DNA of 5,507 bases from CAVOBC01 sp963693635 (GCA_963693635.1 CAVOBC010000325.1:1-5507); one strand, 5' to 3'; positions 1 through 5,507 are shown, counted from the first letter of the stretch. Notes: generated by a model not told the origin, from the letters alone. Made by a program: numbers and translations.

Positions 1-1610
1 TGCTCGGCGTGTATGCCTTCTACCTGGGGCATCTGCCACTTCTGCTTGGTGTGCTGTTCCTCATGGCGACGCAAAGCACGTTCTTCGCGCCAGCCAAGCA
101 GGGCATTATTCCTGAGATGTGCAGCCTGCGGGCAATCACCCACGCCAATGGCTGGGTTGAGATGACCACCTTCGTCTTCATCATCGGTGGGGTCGTCGGC
201 GCCGGCTTGCTGATGAACGTGCACGGCGGTGAGCCGGTCCGGGTTGCCATCTATTGTGTGGTGATAGCGGCAGTGGGTGCCGGGATCGCGTTTTTCATTC
301 CGGCCCAACGCGCAGCATCGACATCCGCGCGATTTGATTGGAATCCGGTCGTTGGTATCTGGCGGGACCTCACTTTTCTCAGGGCCCAGAAAGGTCTTTG
401 GCTGGCCGGACTAGCCAACAGCTATTTCTGGATGAACGGCATGATCTTTTCAACCAACGTGCTCGTCTACGGTGACAGGTTGCTTGGCCTTGGGGCAGAC
501 GACAGCCTCAGTCTGGCCGTGTTGCCGGCTTTCATTGCCGTCGGCGTTGCCGTGGGTTCGATGCTTGCGAGTCGCTTGTCTGCCGAGAAGGTAGAGCTTG
601 GCCTCGTGCCACTGGGTGGCATTGGCATTGCTGTGGGGGGCATCGGACTCTTCTTCTCAAGCGATTCCTATGCGGTTACGGCGATCTTTCTGGGCCTGAC
701 GGGTGTTTCGGGCGGCCTGTACATTGTGCCGCTCTTTTCATACTTGCAGTTTTTCGCAAAGGAAGACGAGAAGGGCCGGGTTCTGTCCACGGTGGGAATC
801 CTGAATGGGCTGTTCCTGGTGCTCGGTAGCCTTGTTTACTACCTGCTCACGGTGACGCTGGGAATGCAGCCCGACAGTGTTTTCCTTTTCATCGCGGGCA
901 CGACCGTGTTTGTTGTGATCTACATCTGCTCTGTGATTCCCGAGTATTTCATTCGTTTTTCTGCATGGTTGCTTACACACACGATCTACAACATCACGAT
1001 CGTCGGCAGGGAAGCGATCGCTTTTCGCGGCCCTGTGCTGATCATTCCGAATCACGTCACGTTTGTTGATGCCTTCCTCATCGGCTCAACGATGCAGCGC
1101 TTTGTCCGCTATATGATGTTGAAGAGATACTATGATGTGCCAATAGTCAGAAATATCCTCAATGTTATGGACGTGATCCCGATTGCGCCGAAAGAGGGGC
1201 GGGAGTCGGTGGCAGCGAGTCTCATGCAGGCACGGGCAAGACTCCTCGACGGGCATGTCGTGTGCATCTTTGCCGAGGGCGCTTTGACCCGTGACGGCAA
1301 GATGCACGAGTTCCGGCCGGGTTTCGAAGCCGTGATGGAGGGGCTCGATTGCCCGATTGTCCCGGCCTACATCCACGACGCTTGGGGTAGCATTTTCAGC
1401 TGGAAGGATGGCCGCGCAATTTTCAAATGGCCGAAGCAAATTCCCTATCGGGTCACCATATCCTATGGCGAAGCGATGTCGGCGCAGGCGACTGCAGCCG
1501 AAGTGGAAGCCGCGGTGCGCGCGTTGGGCGAAGATGCGGGTGCAGGCGAAGATGCGAGTGCAGGCGAAGATGCGGGTGAAGGAGTGACGGAGTTAAGGGT
1601 GAAGAAGTGA
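1..1610 (+). CDS. LplT-like MFS transporter fused to a PlsC-type acyltransferase (5' partial)
   Basis: Likely an inner-membrane protein that flips lysophospholipids and re-acylates them, as LplT and the acyltransferase part of Aas do in E. coli. The frame is open to the window edge (codons from base 3), so the first in-frame GTG, at 9, is probably internal; numbering here counts from it. Residues 1-310 hold about nine hydrophobic segments, so roughly three membrane helices are missing upstream. FFAPAKQGIIPE (25-36) followed by ANGWVE matches the LplT/Aas loop AKYGILPE...ANxxxE. The acyltransferase domain starts near 325: NHVTFVD gives the HX4D motif (His349, Asp354), FAEGALTR (421-428) is the EGxxTR substrate motif and VPAYI (451-455) the last block. 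The protein stops soon after, without the AMP-binding ligase domain found in longer fusions. Its tail is a GEDA-type repeat (507-524). Family assignment is firm; the exact lipid substrate is inferred. Confidence 0.88.
   Translation, partial: LGVYAFYLGHLPLLLGVLFLMATQSTFFAPAKQGIIPEMCSLRAITHANGWVEMTTFVFIIGGVVGAGLLMNVHGGEPVRVAIYCVVIAAVGAGIAFFIPAQRAASTSARFDWNPVVGIWRDLTFLRAQKGLWLAGLANSYFWMNGMIFSTNVLVYGDRLLGLGADDSLSLAVLPAFIAVGVAVGSMLASRLSAEKVELGLVPLGGIGIAVGGIGLFFSSDSYAVTAIFLGLTGVSGGLYIVPLFSYLQFFAKEDEKGRVLSTVGILNGLFLVLGSLVYYLLTVTLGMQPDSVFLFIAGTTVFVVIYICSVIPEYFIRFSAWLLTHTIYNITIVGREAIAFRGPVLIIPNHVTFVDAFLIGSTMQRFVRYMMLKRYYDVPIVRNILNVMDVIPIAPKEGRESVAASLMQARARLLDGHVVCIFAEGALTRDGKMHEFRPGFEAVMEGLDCPIVPAYIHDAWGSIFSWKDGRAIFKWPKQIPYRVTISYGEAMSAQATAAEVEAAVRALGEDAGAGEDASAGEDAGEGVTELRVKK
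1527..1580 (+). repeat. Three tandem 18-bp in-frame repeats at the fusion protein's C-terminus
   Basis: Three consecutive 18-bp copies (1527-1544, 1545-1562, 1563-1580) of a unit starting ggcgaagatgcg encode GEDAGA, GEDASA and GEDAGE. Copies differ by only one or two bases, so the duplication looks recent. The unit is a multiple of three, so copy-number change would keep the frame and only lengthen or shorten an acidic, Gly/Ala-rich tail. Imperfect GGTGAAG words continue at 1575-1581, 1598-1604 and 1613-1619, running past the stop codon. Confidence 0.9.
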
Positions 1611-1662
1611 AGGGTGAAGGTAAATTGAGCGGGCGGTCGTTCGAAGACGACGGCGAAGTCGA
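1611..1662. other. Short convergent intergenic gap
   Basis: Only 52 bp separate the stop codons of two converging genes. A 10-bp word, aagggtgaag, occurs at 1595-1604 and again at 1610-1619 (15-bp period), straddling the upstream stop. A 5-bp stem (1636-1640 with 1647-1651, 6-nt loop) is present but has no T-tract on either strand, so no convincing intrinsic terminator is seen for either gene. Confidence 0.6.
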
Positions 1663-4266
1663 TCAGCCGACGTTCCGCACCGATGCCGCAATCCCCGCGA
1701 TCGTTACAAGGAGGGCCTTGTCGACGTGGATATCGCGTACGGATGCGTGTCGAAATCGAGTCATCAGTTCAATCTGCATGAAGTGAAGGGGATCGGCATA
1801 GGGGTTGCGCAGGTCCAGCATGCGGCGCAACTCGGGCGCGCTGGCGAGCAGGGTTGATTGTCCCTTGAGTGCATTCAGCGATTGGATGAGTCCACCCAAT
1901 CGGCCGCGCAGTTCATTGCCGAGGTCGGTCAGATTACTGTCCAGGAGTTGCTCATCGTAGTAGCCGCAGATGTCGGCATCAGCTTTGCTCAGAATGAGTT
2001 CCAGGATGTCGAGCATTGAACGGAAGAATGGCCAGTCGCTCGCCATTTCGCGTAGCACGTACGCGTCGCGACCCGACAAACCGTCGGCAATCGCGGTGTC
2101 GGTGCCAAGCCATGCGGGCAGCATGAGCCGTTTTTGCGTCCACGCGAAGATCCATGGCACCGTGCGGAGTGAGGCAATCGAACCATGACCGCTGCCGATT
2201 CCTTCTTCGCCCAAAACGAGCCGGGACAACTCTTCCTGCGGGGTACTTTGACTCAGATAGCTGTCGAAGTCGGGATTGGCCCGTGTGGCGAGGTAGTCGG
2301 CGCCCGCGACACTCGCGAGGCGGTCCATGAGATGTCGCCAGGCGTCCCTCGGCTTGGATGGCGGCAACAAACGAGCCTGCAGGGTCGCGGCCATCATCAT
2401 GTCCAGATGTCGAATGGCCTGTGGGGACGACCCGTACTTCAATCGCACCACCTCGCCCTGTTCCGTCACGCGCATGCCGCTGTTGATTGTGCCGGGGGGC
2501 AAGGCAAGGGTCGCTTGCCGGGAGCCGGACCCCTCCTGGCCGACGGCGCTGCCACGGCCATGGAACGTGGTGAGTTCAATCTTGTATTTCTCGCAAAGTG
2601 AAACCAGGTCTTCCTGTGCGCGGTATTGTGCCCATGCGGCCGTCAGTTGCCCGCCGTCGCGCGCGCTGTCCGAGTAACTGATCAGTACCTGTTGTCGGCC
2701 GTCGATGTGCCGCAGATACCAGGGCAGGTGGAACAGACGCTCAAGTGTCCAGGCTGCGTTCTCAAGATCGTCCAGGGTCTCGAACATGGGCACGACCGGA
2801 ATCACGCGTGCCAGGCCGCATTTCCGCAGAAGCAGAATCACGGCAAGAATATCGGATGGGTTCTTCGCCATCGAGACGATGTAGCAGGATATGCCTTCGG
2901 CGCCAATCTCGGCGATCAGCCGGAAGGTCGCGAGTGTCTCTCGCTCTGACGGCGCCGGCTGCCAGTCGTCAGGAATCAGGGGGCGCGGCGAATCGAGTTC
3001 GCGCAGAATGAAGGCCTGTCTCGTCTTTTCGGACCAGTCGCGGTAACTGCCGAGCTCGAGAAACTGCGTCAATGCATCAAGCAGCGCCTCATGCCGGCTT
3101 GCGTGTTCGCGGATGTCCAGGCTGACCAGGGTCACGCCGAACGTTGAGATGCGAATGAGGGTTTCACGCATCAGGCCTTCGGCGATGATGCCCATGCCAC
3201 AATCAACCAGGGACTGGTAGCACACTGTCAGTGGCGTCGCGAGCTCGTTCTTGTACAGGATCAGCGCATCGTTTGCTGGTTCGTCGGTCCCGGCCCATTG
3301 CCGGGTTTGTTCCAGGCGGTCGCGGATGTCTCTCAGCACCGCGCGGTAAGGCTCGCTTGAGGGCTCGCTGAGCATTTCCGACAATGCCGGACTGCATTCA
3401 GACATCGAAAGCTGGCGTAATAGTTCTTCGATATCGCGCAGGTAAAGATCGGCTGCGGCCCAACGCGCAAGGCGCAGTGCCCGTCGGGTGACCGATGCGG
3501 TAACTGCGGTGTTGCCGACGCGGTCGCCGCCCATCCACGAAGACACCCGGATGGGTGAGAAGTCGAGTGGCAGGTGATGATCGGTGTGGGCAAAGACCAG
3601 GCGGTCGAGTCCCTGCCAAAGGATTGGGATTGCGCGCCAGAGGGAGGTCTCGACGACGGCGTAGCCCCACTTTGCTTCATCTTCTGGCGTTGGAATCTCG
3701 TTTCTGATCTCGTCGGTGTACCAGACTTCTGCGATCAGTCGTTCGAGCGCTCGGCGCTGCTCGGCGCGCAGGGGCTGGTCTTCGTGAACCTGCTGCAGCG
3801 CGTCCGCAATGCGGTTGTACTTTTGGATGAGCGTGCGCCGCGTGACCTCGGTCGGATGTGCGGTCAGGACGATGTCGATGCAAAGCGTCGAGACAGCGTT
3901 ATAGGTGCGCTCGGAGTCGATGTTGCCAGCCAGTAACTGAAACAGCGACGCAAGCTCTGACGCGTCTGGAAACGGCGTCAGGCGCAACTCCGTGGTTTCC
4001 GCTTGTTCGGCAATGTTGGTCAGATTGATGAACTGATGAAATGCGCGTGCGACCGAGACCAGTAACTCATCCTCCAGTTCCCGCAGCGTGTTAAGCAGTA
4101 CATCGTCCCGCTGTTGGTTCTGGCGCCGGGTCTTGGCCAGTTGCCGGATCTGCTCGATCTTGTCAAGAAAATCGGAGCCGTGCTTGGCGAGCATCGTTTC
4201 GCCGAGCAGGTCGCCCAGAAGATGAACGCGGTGGCGTTGGCGCCGCGAGACGAGTTCTGCAGTCAT
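1663..4266 (-). CDS. Phosphoenolpyruvate carboxylase family protein with altered active site
   Basis: The 867-residue protein is collinear with E. coli Ppc (883 aa), the cytosolic enzyme converting PEP and bicarbonate to oxaloacetate. Retained: VLTAHPTEVTRR with catalytic His137, LDIR Arg386, FET Glu496, YSDS Asp533 (metal ligand), FHGR His569/Arg571, SLR Arg701, and Lys761, Arg820 and Asn865, which match the aspartate-inhibitor site. Changed: GGDRDGN reads GGDRVGN (Val250), YSDSAKD reads YSDSARD (Arg536, E. coli Lys546), the GRGG loop reads GQEG (Gln577, E. coli Arg587), and the SRPxKRK loop reads GEEGIGS (Glu687, E. coli Arg699). The ATG at 4266 is the only start: the frame closes at a TAG at 4315-4317 with no other ATG between, and the N-terminus aligns. 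No Shine-Dalgarno is visible. Family membership is near certain; PEP carboxylase activity is doubtful, so I withhold the symbol ppc. Confidence 0.93.
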   Translation of the reverse strand: MTAELVSRRQRHRVHLLGDLLGETMLAKHGSDFLDKIEQIRQLAKTRRQNQQRDDVLLNTLRELEDELLVSVARAFHQFINLTNIAEQAETTELRLTPFPDASELASLFQLLAGNIDSERTYNAVSTLCIDIVLTAHPTEVTRRTLIQKYNRIADALQQVHEDQPLRAEQRRALERLIAEVWYTDEIRNEIPTPEDEAKWGYAVVETSLWRAIPILWQGLDRLVFAHTDHHLPLDFSPIRVSSWMGGDRVGNTAVTASVTRRALRLARWAAADLYLRDIEELLRQLSMSECSPALSEMLSEPSSEPYRAVLRDIRDRLEQTRQWAGTDEPANDALILYKNELATPLTVCYQSLVDCGMGIIAEGLMRETLIRISTFGVTLVSLDIREHASRHEALLDALTQFLELGSYRDWSEKTRQAFILRELDSPRPLIPDDWQPAPSERETLATFRLIAEIGAEGISCYIVSMAKNPSDILAVILLLRKCGLARVIPVVPMFETLDDLENAAWTLERLFHLPWYLRHIDGRQQVLISYSDSARDGGQLTAAWAQYRAQEDLVSLCEKYKIELTTFHGRGSAVGQEGSGSRQATLALPPGTINSGMRVTEQGEVVRLKYGSSPQAIRHLDMMMAATLQARLLPPSKPRDAWRHLMDRLASVAGADYLATRANPDFDSYLSQSTPQEELSRLVLGEEGIGSGHGSIASLRTVPWIFAWTQKRLMLPAWLGTDTAIADGLSGRDAYVLREMASDWPFFRSMLDILELILSKADADICGYYDEQLLDSNLTDLGNELRGRLGGLIQSLNALKGQSTLLASAPELRRMLDLRNPYADPLHFMQIELMTRFRHASVRDIHVDKALLVTIAGIAASVRNVG

Positions 4267-4306
4267 CAGTCTGGGGCCGCTGGTCTGGGTTGAAAGCGTA
4301 GTGGTA

Positions 4307-4323
4307 CAGTGGCCCTAACACTG
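4307..4323. repeat. Inverted repeat CAGTG-n7-CACTG, possible operator
   Basis: Perfect 5-bp arms (4307-4311 and 4319-4323) flank a 7-bp spacer, 41 bp upstream of the PEPC-family start codon. Flanking bases (gta...gta) loosely extend the symmetry with a 1-base offset. The size and location suit a dimeric regulator binding site, but arms this short can occur by chance. Confidence 0.3.
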
Positions 4324-4336
4324 GTAAGAATCAAGA

Positions 4337-4353
4337 CAGCAGGTGGCATGCTG
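4337..4353. repeat. Inverted repeat CAGCA-n7-TGCTG, possible operator
   Basis: Perfect 5-bp arms (4337-4341 and 4349-4353) with a 7-bp spacer, the same geometry as the repeat centred exactly 30 bp to the left. The shared CAG/CTG outer bases and spacing near three helical turns make a paired regulator site conceivable. Evidence is pattern only. Confidence 0.25.
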
Positions 4354-4521
4354 CGGGCGTCAGGCAGGTTGTTACGCGCTTTTGGAAGGTGGATGACCGC
4401 GCGTCGACGACGGGCAGCAACGTTCCTGGCTGGCTTGTATTGCGGTACTGGGAAGGACAATGTCGGGCCACTTCTGGTAGAAAAGAGGTTCCCACTCTTG
4501 CCGGCCCTATCGATGACAAAC

Positions 4522-4526
4522 AGGAG
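4522..4526 (+). promoter_or_regulatory. Ribosome binding site AGGAG for the SDR gene
   Basis: AGGAG ends 6 bases before the GTG at 4533, an ideal Shine-Dalgarno distance. The in-frame ATG at 4551 has no purine-rich element at that distance, and earlier in-frame starts would add a non-homologous N-terminus. This site therefore decides the start. Confidence 0.8.
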
Positions 4527-4532
4527 ACAGTT

Positions 4533-5288
4533 GTGGACGACCCGCTCGACATGCGATCAAAGAAGGTACTTATTACCGGTGGCAGCCGGGGTCTTGGCAG
4601 ATCAATGGCGCTTGGTTTTGCGGCACACGGCGCGGACGTCGCGATCGTTAGCCGCAAACTGGATGTCTGCGAAGCGACGGCGGCGGAAGTGCGGGAATTG
4701 GGCGTTGAGGCGTTTCCTTATGCATGCCATGTCGGAGACTGGAGTCAGCTGGACGGGATGGTTGATGCCGTTTATGAAGCATTTGGCCAGGTCGATGTTC
4801 TGATTAACAATGCCGGCATGTCACCGCTCTATCCGTCACTCGACCAGGTCTCGGAGGAACTCTTTGACAAGGTTGTGGCTGTTAACCTCAAAGGACCATT
4901 TCGCCTGAGCGCCAACATCGGTGCGCGCATGCAGGCCGGTGCCGGCGGGGCGATCATTAATGTCTCAAGTACCGCGAGCGTTTCAGCGAGCCCGGGTTCT
5001 GAACCCTACGCAGCCGCAAAGGCTGGCCTCAATTCCCTGACGCGTTCGTTCGCTGCGGCTTATGGGCCGAAGGTACGGGTCAACTGCATTATGGCGGGCC
5101 CCTTCCTGACGGACATATCGAAGGCGTGGGATCTGCCCGCGTTTGAGAAGGGGGCCAAAGCGAACATACCCTTGCAGAGGGGTGGGCAACCAGACGAAGT
5201 GGTGGGGGCGGCGCTCTACTTTGCGAGTGAAAGCTCAAGTTTCACAACAGGTGCGATCCTGCCGGTCGACGGCGGCGCCCACATTTAA
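4533..5288 (+). CDS. Short-chain dehydrogenase/reductase (classical SDR, NAD(P)-dependent)
   Basis: A soluble oxidoreductase of 251 residues, the usual classical SDR length, interconverting an alcohol and a ketone. From the GTG start: TGGSRGLG (15-22) is the TGxxxGxG cofactor loop, NNAG (92-95) the structural motif, and VNLKGPF carries the active-site Asn. The catalytic triad is Ser146, Tyr159 and Lys163 (YAAAK), with the expected 13-residue Ser-Tyr spacing. The protein ends in LPVDGGAHI, the usual C-terminal PVDGG. Arg19 in the glycine loop and Ser-Arg after the second strand (IVSRK) favour NADP(H), by family rule. The GTG start is chosen for its AGGAG site and because DPLDMRSKKVLITGG aligns with the common FDLxGKVALVTGG N-terminus. 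It resembles 3-oxoacyl-ACP reductase/gluconate 5-dehydrogenase-type SDRs; no neighbour reveals the substrate. Confidence 0.92.
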   Translation: MDDPLDMRSKKVLITGGSRGLGRSMALGFAAHGADVAIVSRKLDVCEATAAEVRELGVEAFPYACHVGDWSQLDGMVDAVYEAFGQVDVLINNAGMSPLYPSLDQVSEELFDKVVAVNLKGPFRLSANIGARMQAGAGGAIINVSSTASVSASPGSEPYAAAKAGLNSLTRSFAAAYGPKVRVNCIMAGPFLTDISKAWDLPAFEKGAKANIPLQRGGQPDEVVGAALYFASESSSFTTGAILPVDGGAHI

Positions 5289-5312
5289 CCCCGGGTCTCG
5301 GAGGGGCGCGAT

Positions 5313-5366
5313 AAGGCCTCGCTCGACGCTTTTCTGCGGCAGGCTTTTTAACCGCAGGCGCTTTTT
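5313..5366 (+). terminator. Candidate intrinsic terminator(s) after the SDR gene
   Basis: Two overlapping options are visible. First, AAGGCCTCGC-side bases (5313-5322) can pair with GCG-GC-AGGC plus T's (5336-5347), with a 2-nt bulge and a 13-nt loop, leading into TTTTT (5345-5349). Second, CTGCGG (5334-5339) pairs perfectly with CCGCAG (5352-5357) and is followed 4 nt later by TTTTT (5362-5366). Neither is textbook, but the position 25-80 bp past a stop codon and before a converging gene fits. Confidence 0.42.
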
Positions 5367-5377
5367 AGCCGCAGGCG
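5344..5377. repeat. Two tandem 17-bp repeats in the convergent spacer
   Basis: Copies at 5344-5360 and 5361-5377 share ctttttaaccgcaggcg, with a single A/G difference. Each carries a T-run followed by CCGCAGGCG, so the repeat duplicates a terminator-like T-tract and a stem arm. Confidence 0.85.
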
Positions 5378-5383
5378 CCTGCG
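5370..5383. repeat. 14-bp perfect palindrome
   Basis: The 14 bases cgcaggcgcctgcg read identically on both strands. The right half (5375-5383) can also pair with the first repeat copy (5353-5361), giving a 9-bp stem with a 13-nt loop. It lies 3 bp from the stop codon of the leftward gene. No T-run follows it when read leftwards, so it is not a standard terminator for that gene. Confidence 0.75.
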
Positions 5384-5386
5384 CGA

Positions 5387-5507
5387 TCAGGTGTTGCCCC
5401 GGACCAGGAACACGAAGTCGCGAAAGATGTCGAGTAGCGTCTCGTGCTTGTAGTCCGTGAACTCACCCGCATCGAGATACATTCCGTGGTCTTCGCAGGC
5501 CTCGTAC
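5387..5507 (-). CDS. C-terminal end of a TFIIB-type zinc-ribbon-like protein (partial)
   Basis: Read on the minus strand from the window edge, 39 codons precede a TGA at 5389-5387, giving YEACEDHGMYLDAGEF and then TDYKHETLLDIFRDFVFLVRGNT. The Cys-x2-His-Gly then aromatic-Leu-Asp-x-Gly-Glu arrangement matches the second knuckle of zf-TFIIB small zinc-ribbon proteins (usually CxxCxGxWLDxGE), with His in place of the second Cys. The first knuckle and start codon would lie to the right, outside the window. Family function is poorly known; DNA or protein binding is only inferred. Coding is supported by the motif and by the convergent arrangement with terminator-like sequence between the genes. The fragment is short, so the assignment is tentative. 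Confidence 0.58.
   Translation of the reverse strand, partial: YEACEDHGMYLDAGEFTDYKHETLLDIFRDFVFLVRGNT

Larger units (their letters stand above)
4267..4532. promoter_or_regulatory. Divergent intergenic region, presumed to hold two promoters
   Basis: These 266 bp lie between the starts of two diverging genes, so promoters for both should be here, but none is convincing by eye. The best rightward match is TTGAAA (4290-4295) with CCCTAA 17 bp downstream, which is poor at -10. Small ORFs on both strands are Arg-rich, use non-ATG starts or resemble no family I know, and are treated as non-coding. Two 17-bp inverted repeats lie near the leftward gene. If the rightward promoter is close to them, the SDR mRNA would have a leader of roughly 180-200 nt. 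Confidence 0.5.

Noticed and set aside
1636..1651. Small hairpin between the two convergent genes as a terminator.
   Set aside because: Stem is only 5 bp and no T-run follows on either strand.
2185..2601. Plus-strand 138-codon ORF antisense to the PEPC-family gene.
   Set aside because: Shadow of the conserved coding region; no family resemblance or ribosome binding site evident.
3333..3680. Minus-strand 115-codon ORF inside the PEPC-family gene, with other long open frames nearby.
   Set aside because: Alternative frame of a well-supported gene in GC-rich DNA; low-complexity composition and no motifs.
4266..4460. 64-codon minus-strand ORF whose TGA overlaps the PEPC-family ATG (TGATG), suggesting translational coupling.
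   Set aside because: It starts at TTG, is Arg/Pro rich, resembles no family I recognise and lies across the promoter region. The overlap is intriguing because the downstream gene has no clear Shine-Dalgarno, but there is no positive coding evidence.
4435..4463. Possible promoter TTGTAT-n17-CAATGT ahead of the SDR gene.
   Set aside because: Matches only three of six bases at -35 and two of six at -10; indistinguishable from chance.
4389..4532. Longer N-terminus for the SDR gene (start at 4389).
   Set aside because: The extra 48 residues do not resemble the SDR family, and the GTG at 4533 has an ideal AGGAG and aligns with family N-termini.
4309..4803. Plus-strand 164-codon ORF upstream of and overlapping the SDR gene.
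   Set aside because: It reads the SDR coding region in another frame, is Arg-rich and has no recognisable domain.

Overview
This window looks like chromosomal DNA of a moderately GC-rich proteobacterium. The PEP carboxylase homologue aligns along its whole length with the E. coli-type enzyme, from the LLGDLLGET N-terminus to the VRNVG C-terminus. That favours Gammaproteobacteria, or possibly Betaproteobacteria; this is inference, as there is no rRNA or other marker. No phage, IS, CRISPR, tRNA or rRNA signal was seen.

Layout, left to right. (1) Positions 1-1610 (+) hold the 3' part of a gene fusing an LplT-like MFS transporter to a PlsC-type glycerolipid acyltransferase. Its 5' end lies outside the window, and it ends in a small tandem-repeat tail. 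(2) After a 52-bp convergent gap, 1663-4266 (-) is a full-length gene of the PEP carboxylase family. (3) A 266-bp divergent intergenic region (4267-4532) has two short inverted repeats but no convincing ORF or strong promoter. (4) 4533-5288 (+) is a short-chain dehydrogenase/reductase starting at GTG behind an AGGAG ribosome binding site. (5) A 98-bp convergent spacer (5289-5386) carries terminator-like hairpins, a 17-bp tandem repeat and a 14-bp palindrome. (6) 5387-5507 (-) is the last 39 codons of a gene resembling a TFIIB-type zinc-ribbon protein.

The genes do not form one operon: orientations run + / - / + / - and each appears to be its own transcription unit here. Individually they point to phospholipid remodelling, PEP/C4 metabolism (or a derivative of it) and NAD(P)-dependent redox chemistry.

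The most interesting feature is the PEP carboxylase homologue. It is intact and well conserved in fold-defining segments. It keeps the catalytic His, the metal-binding Glu/Asp and most allosteric aspartate-site residues. Yet it has replaced several residues that are nearly invariant in this enzyme: E. coli Arg587 to Gln, Lys546 to Arg, Arg699 to Glu, and the second Asp of GGDRDGN to Val. That pattern suggests a diverged paralogue with altered chemistry or a regulatory pseudoenzyme rather than a standard anaplerotic PEP carboxylase. E. coli numbering was assigned by aligning from memory and should be confirmed by computed alignment.
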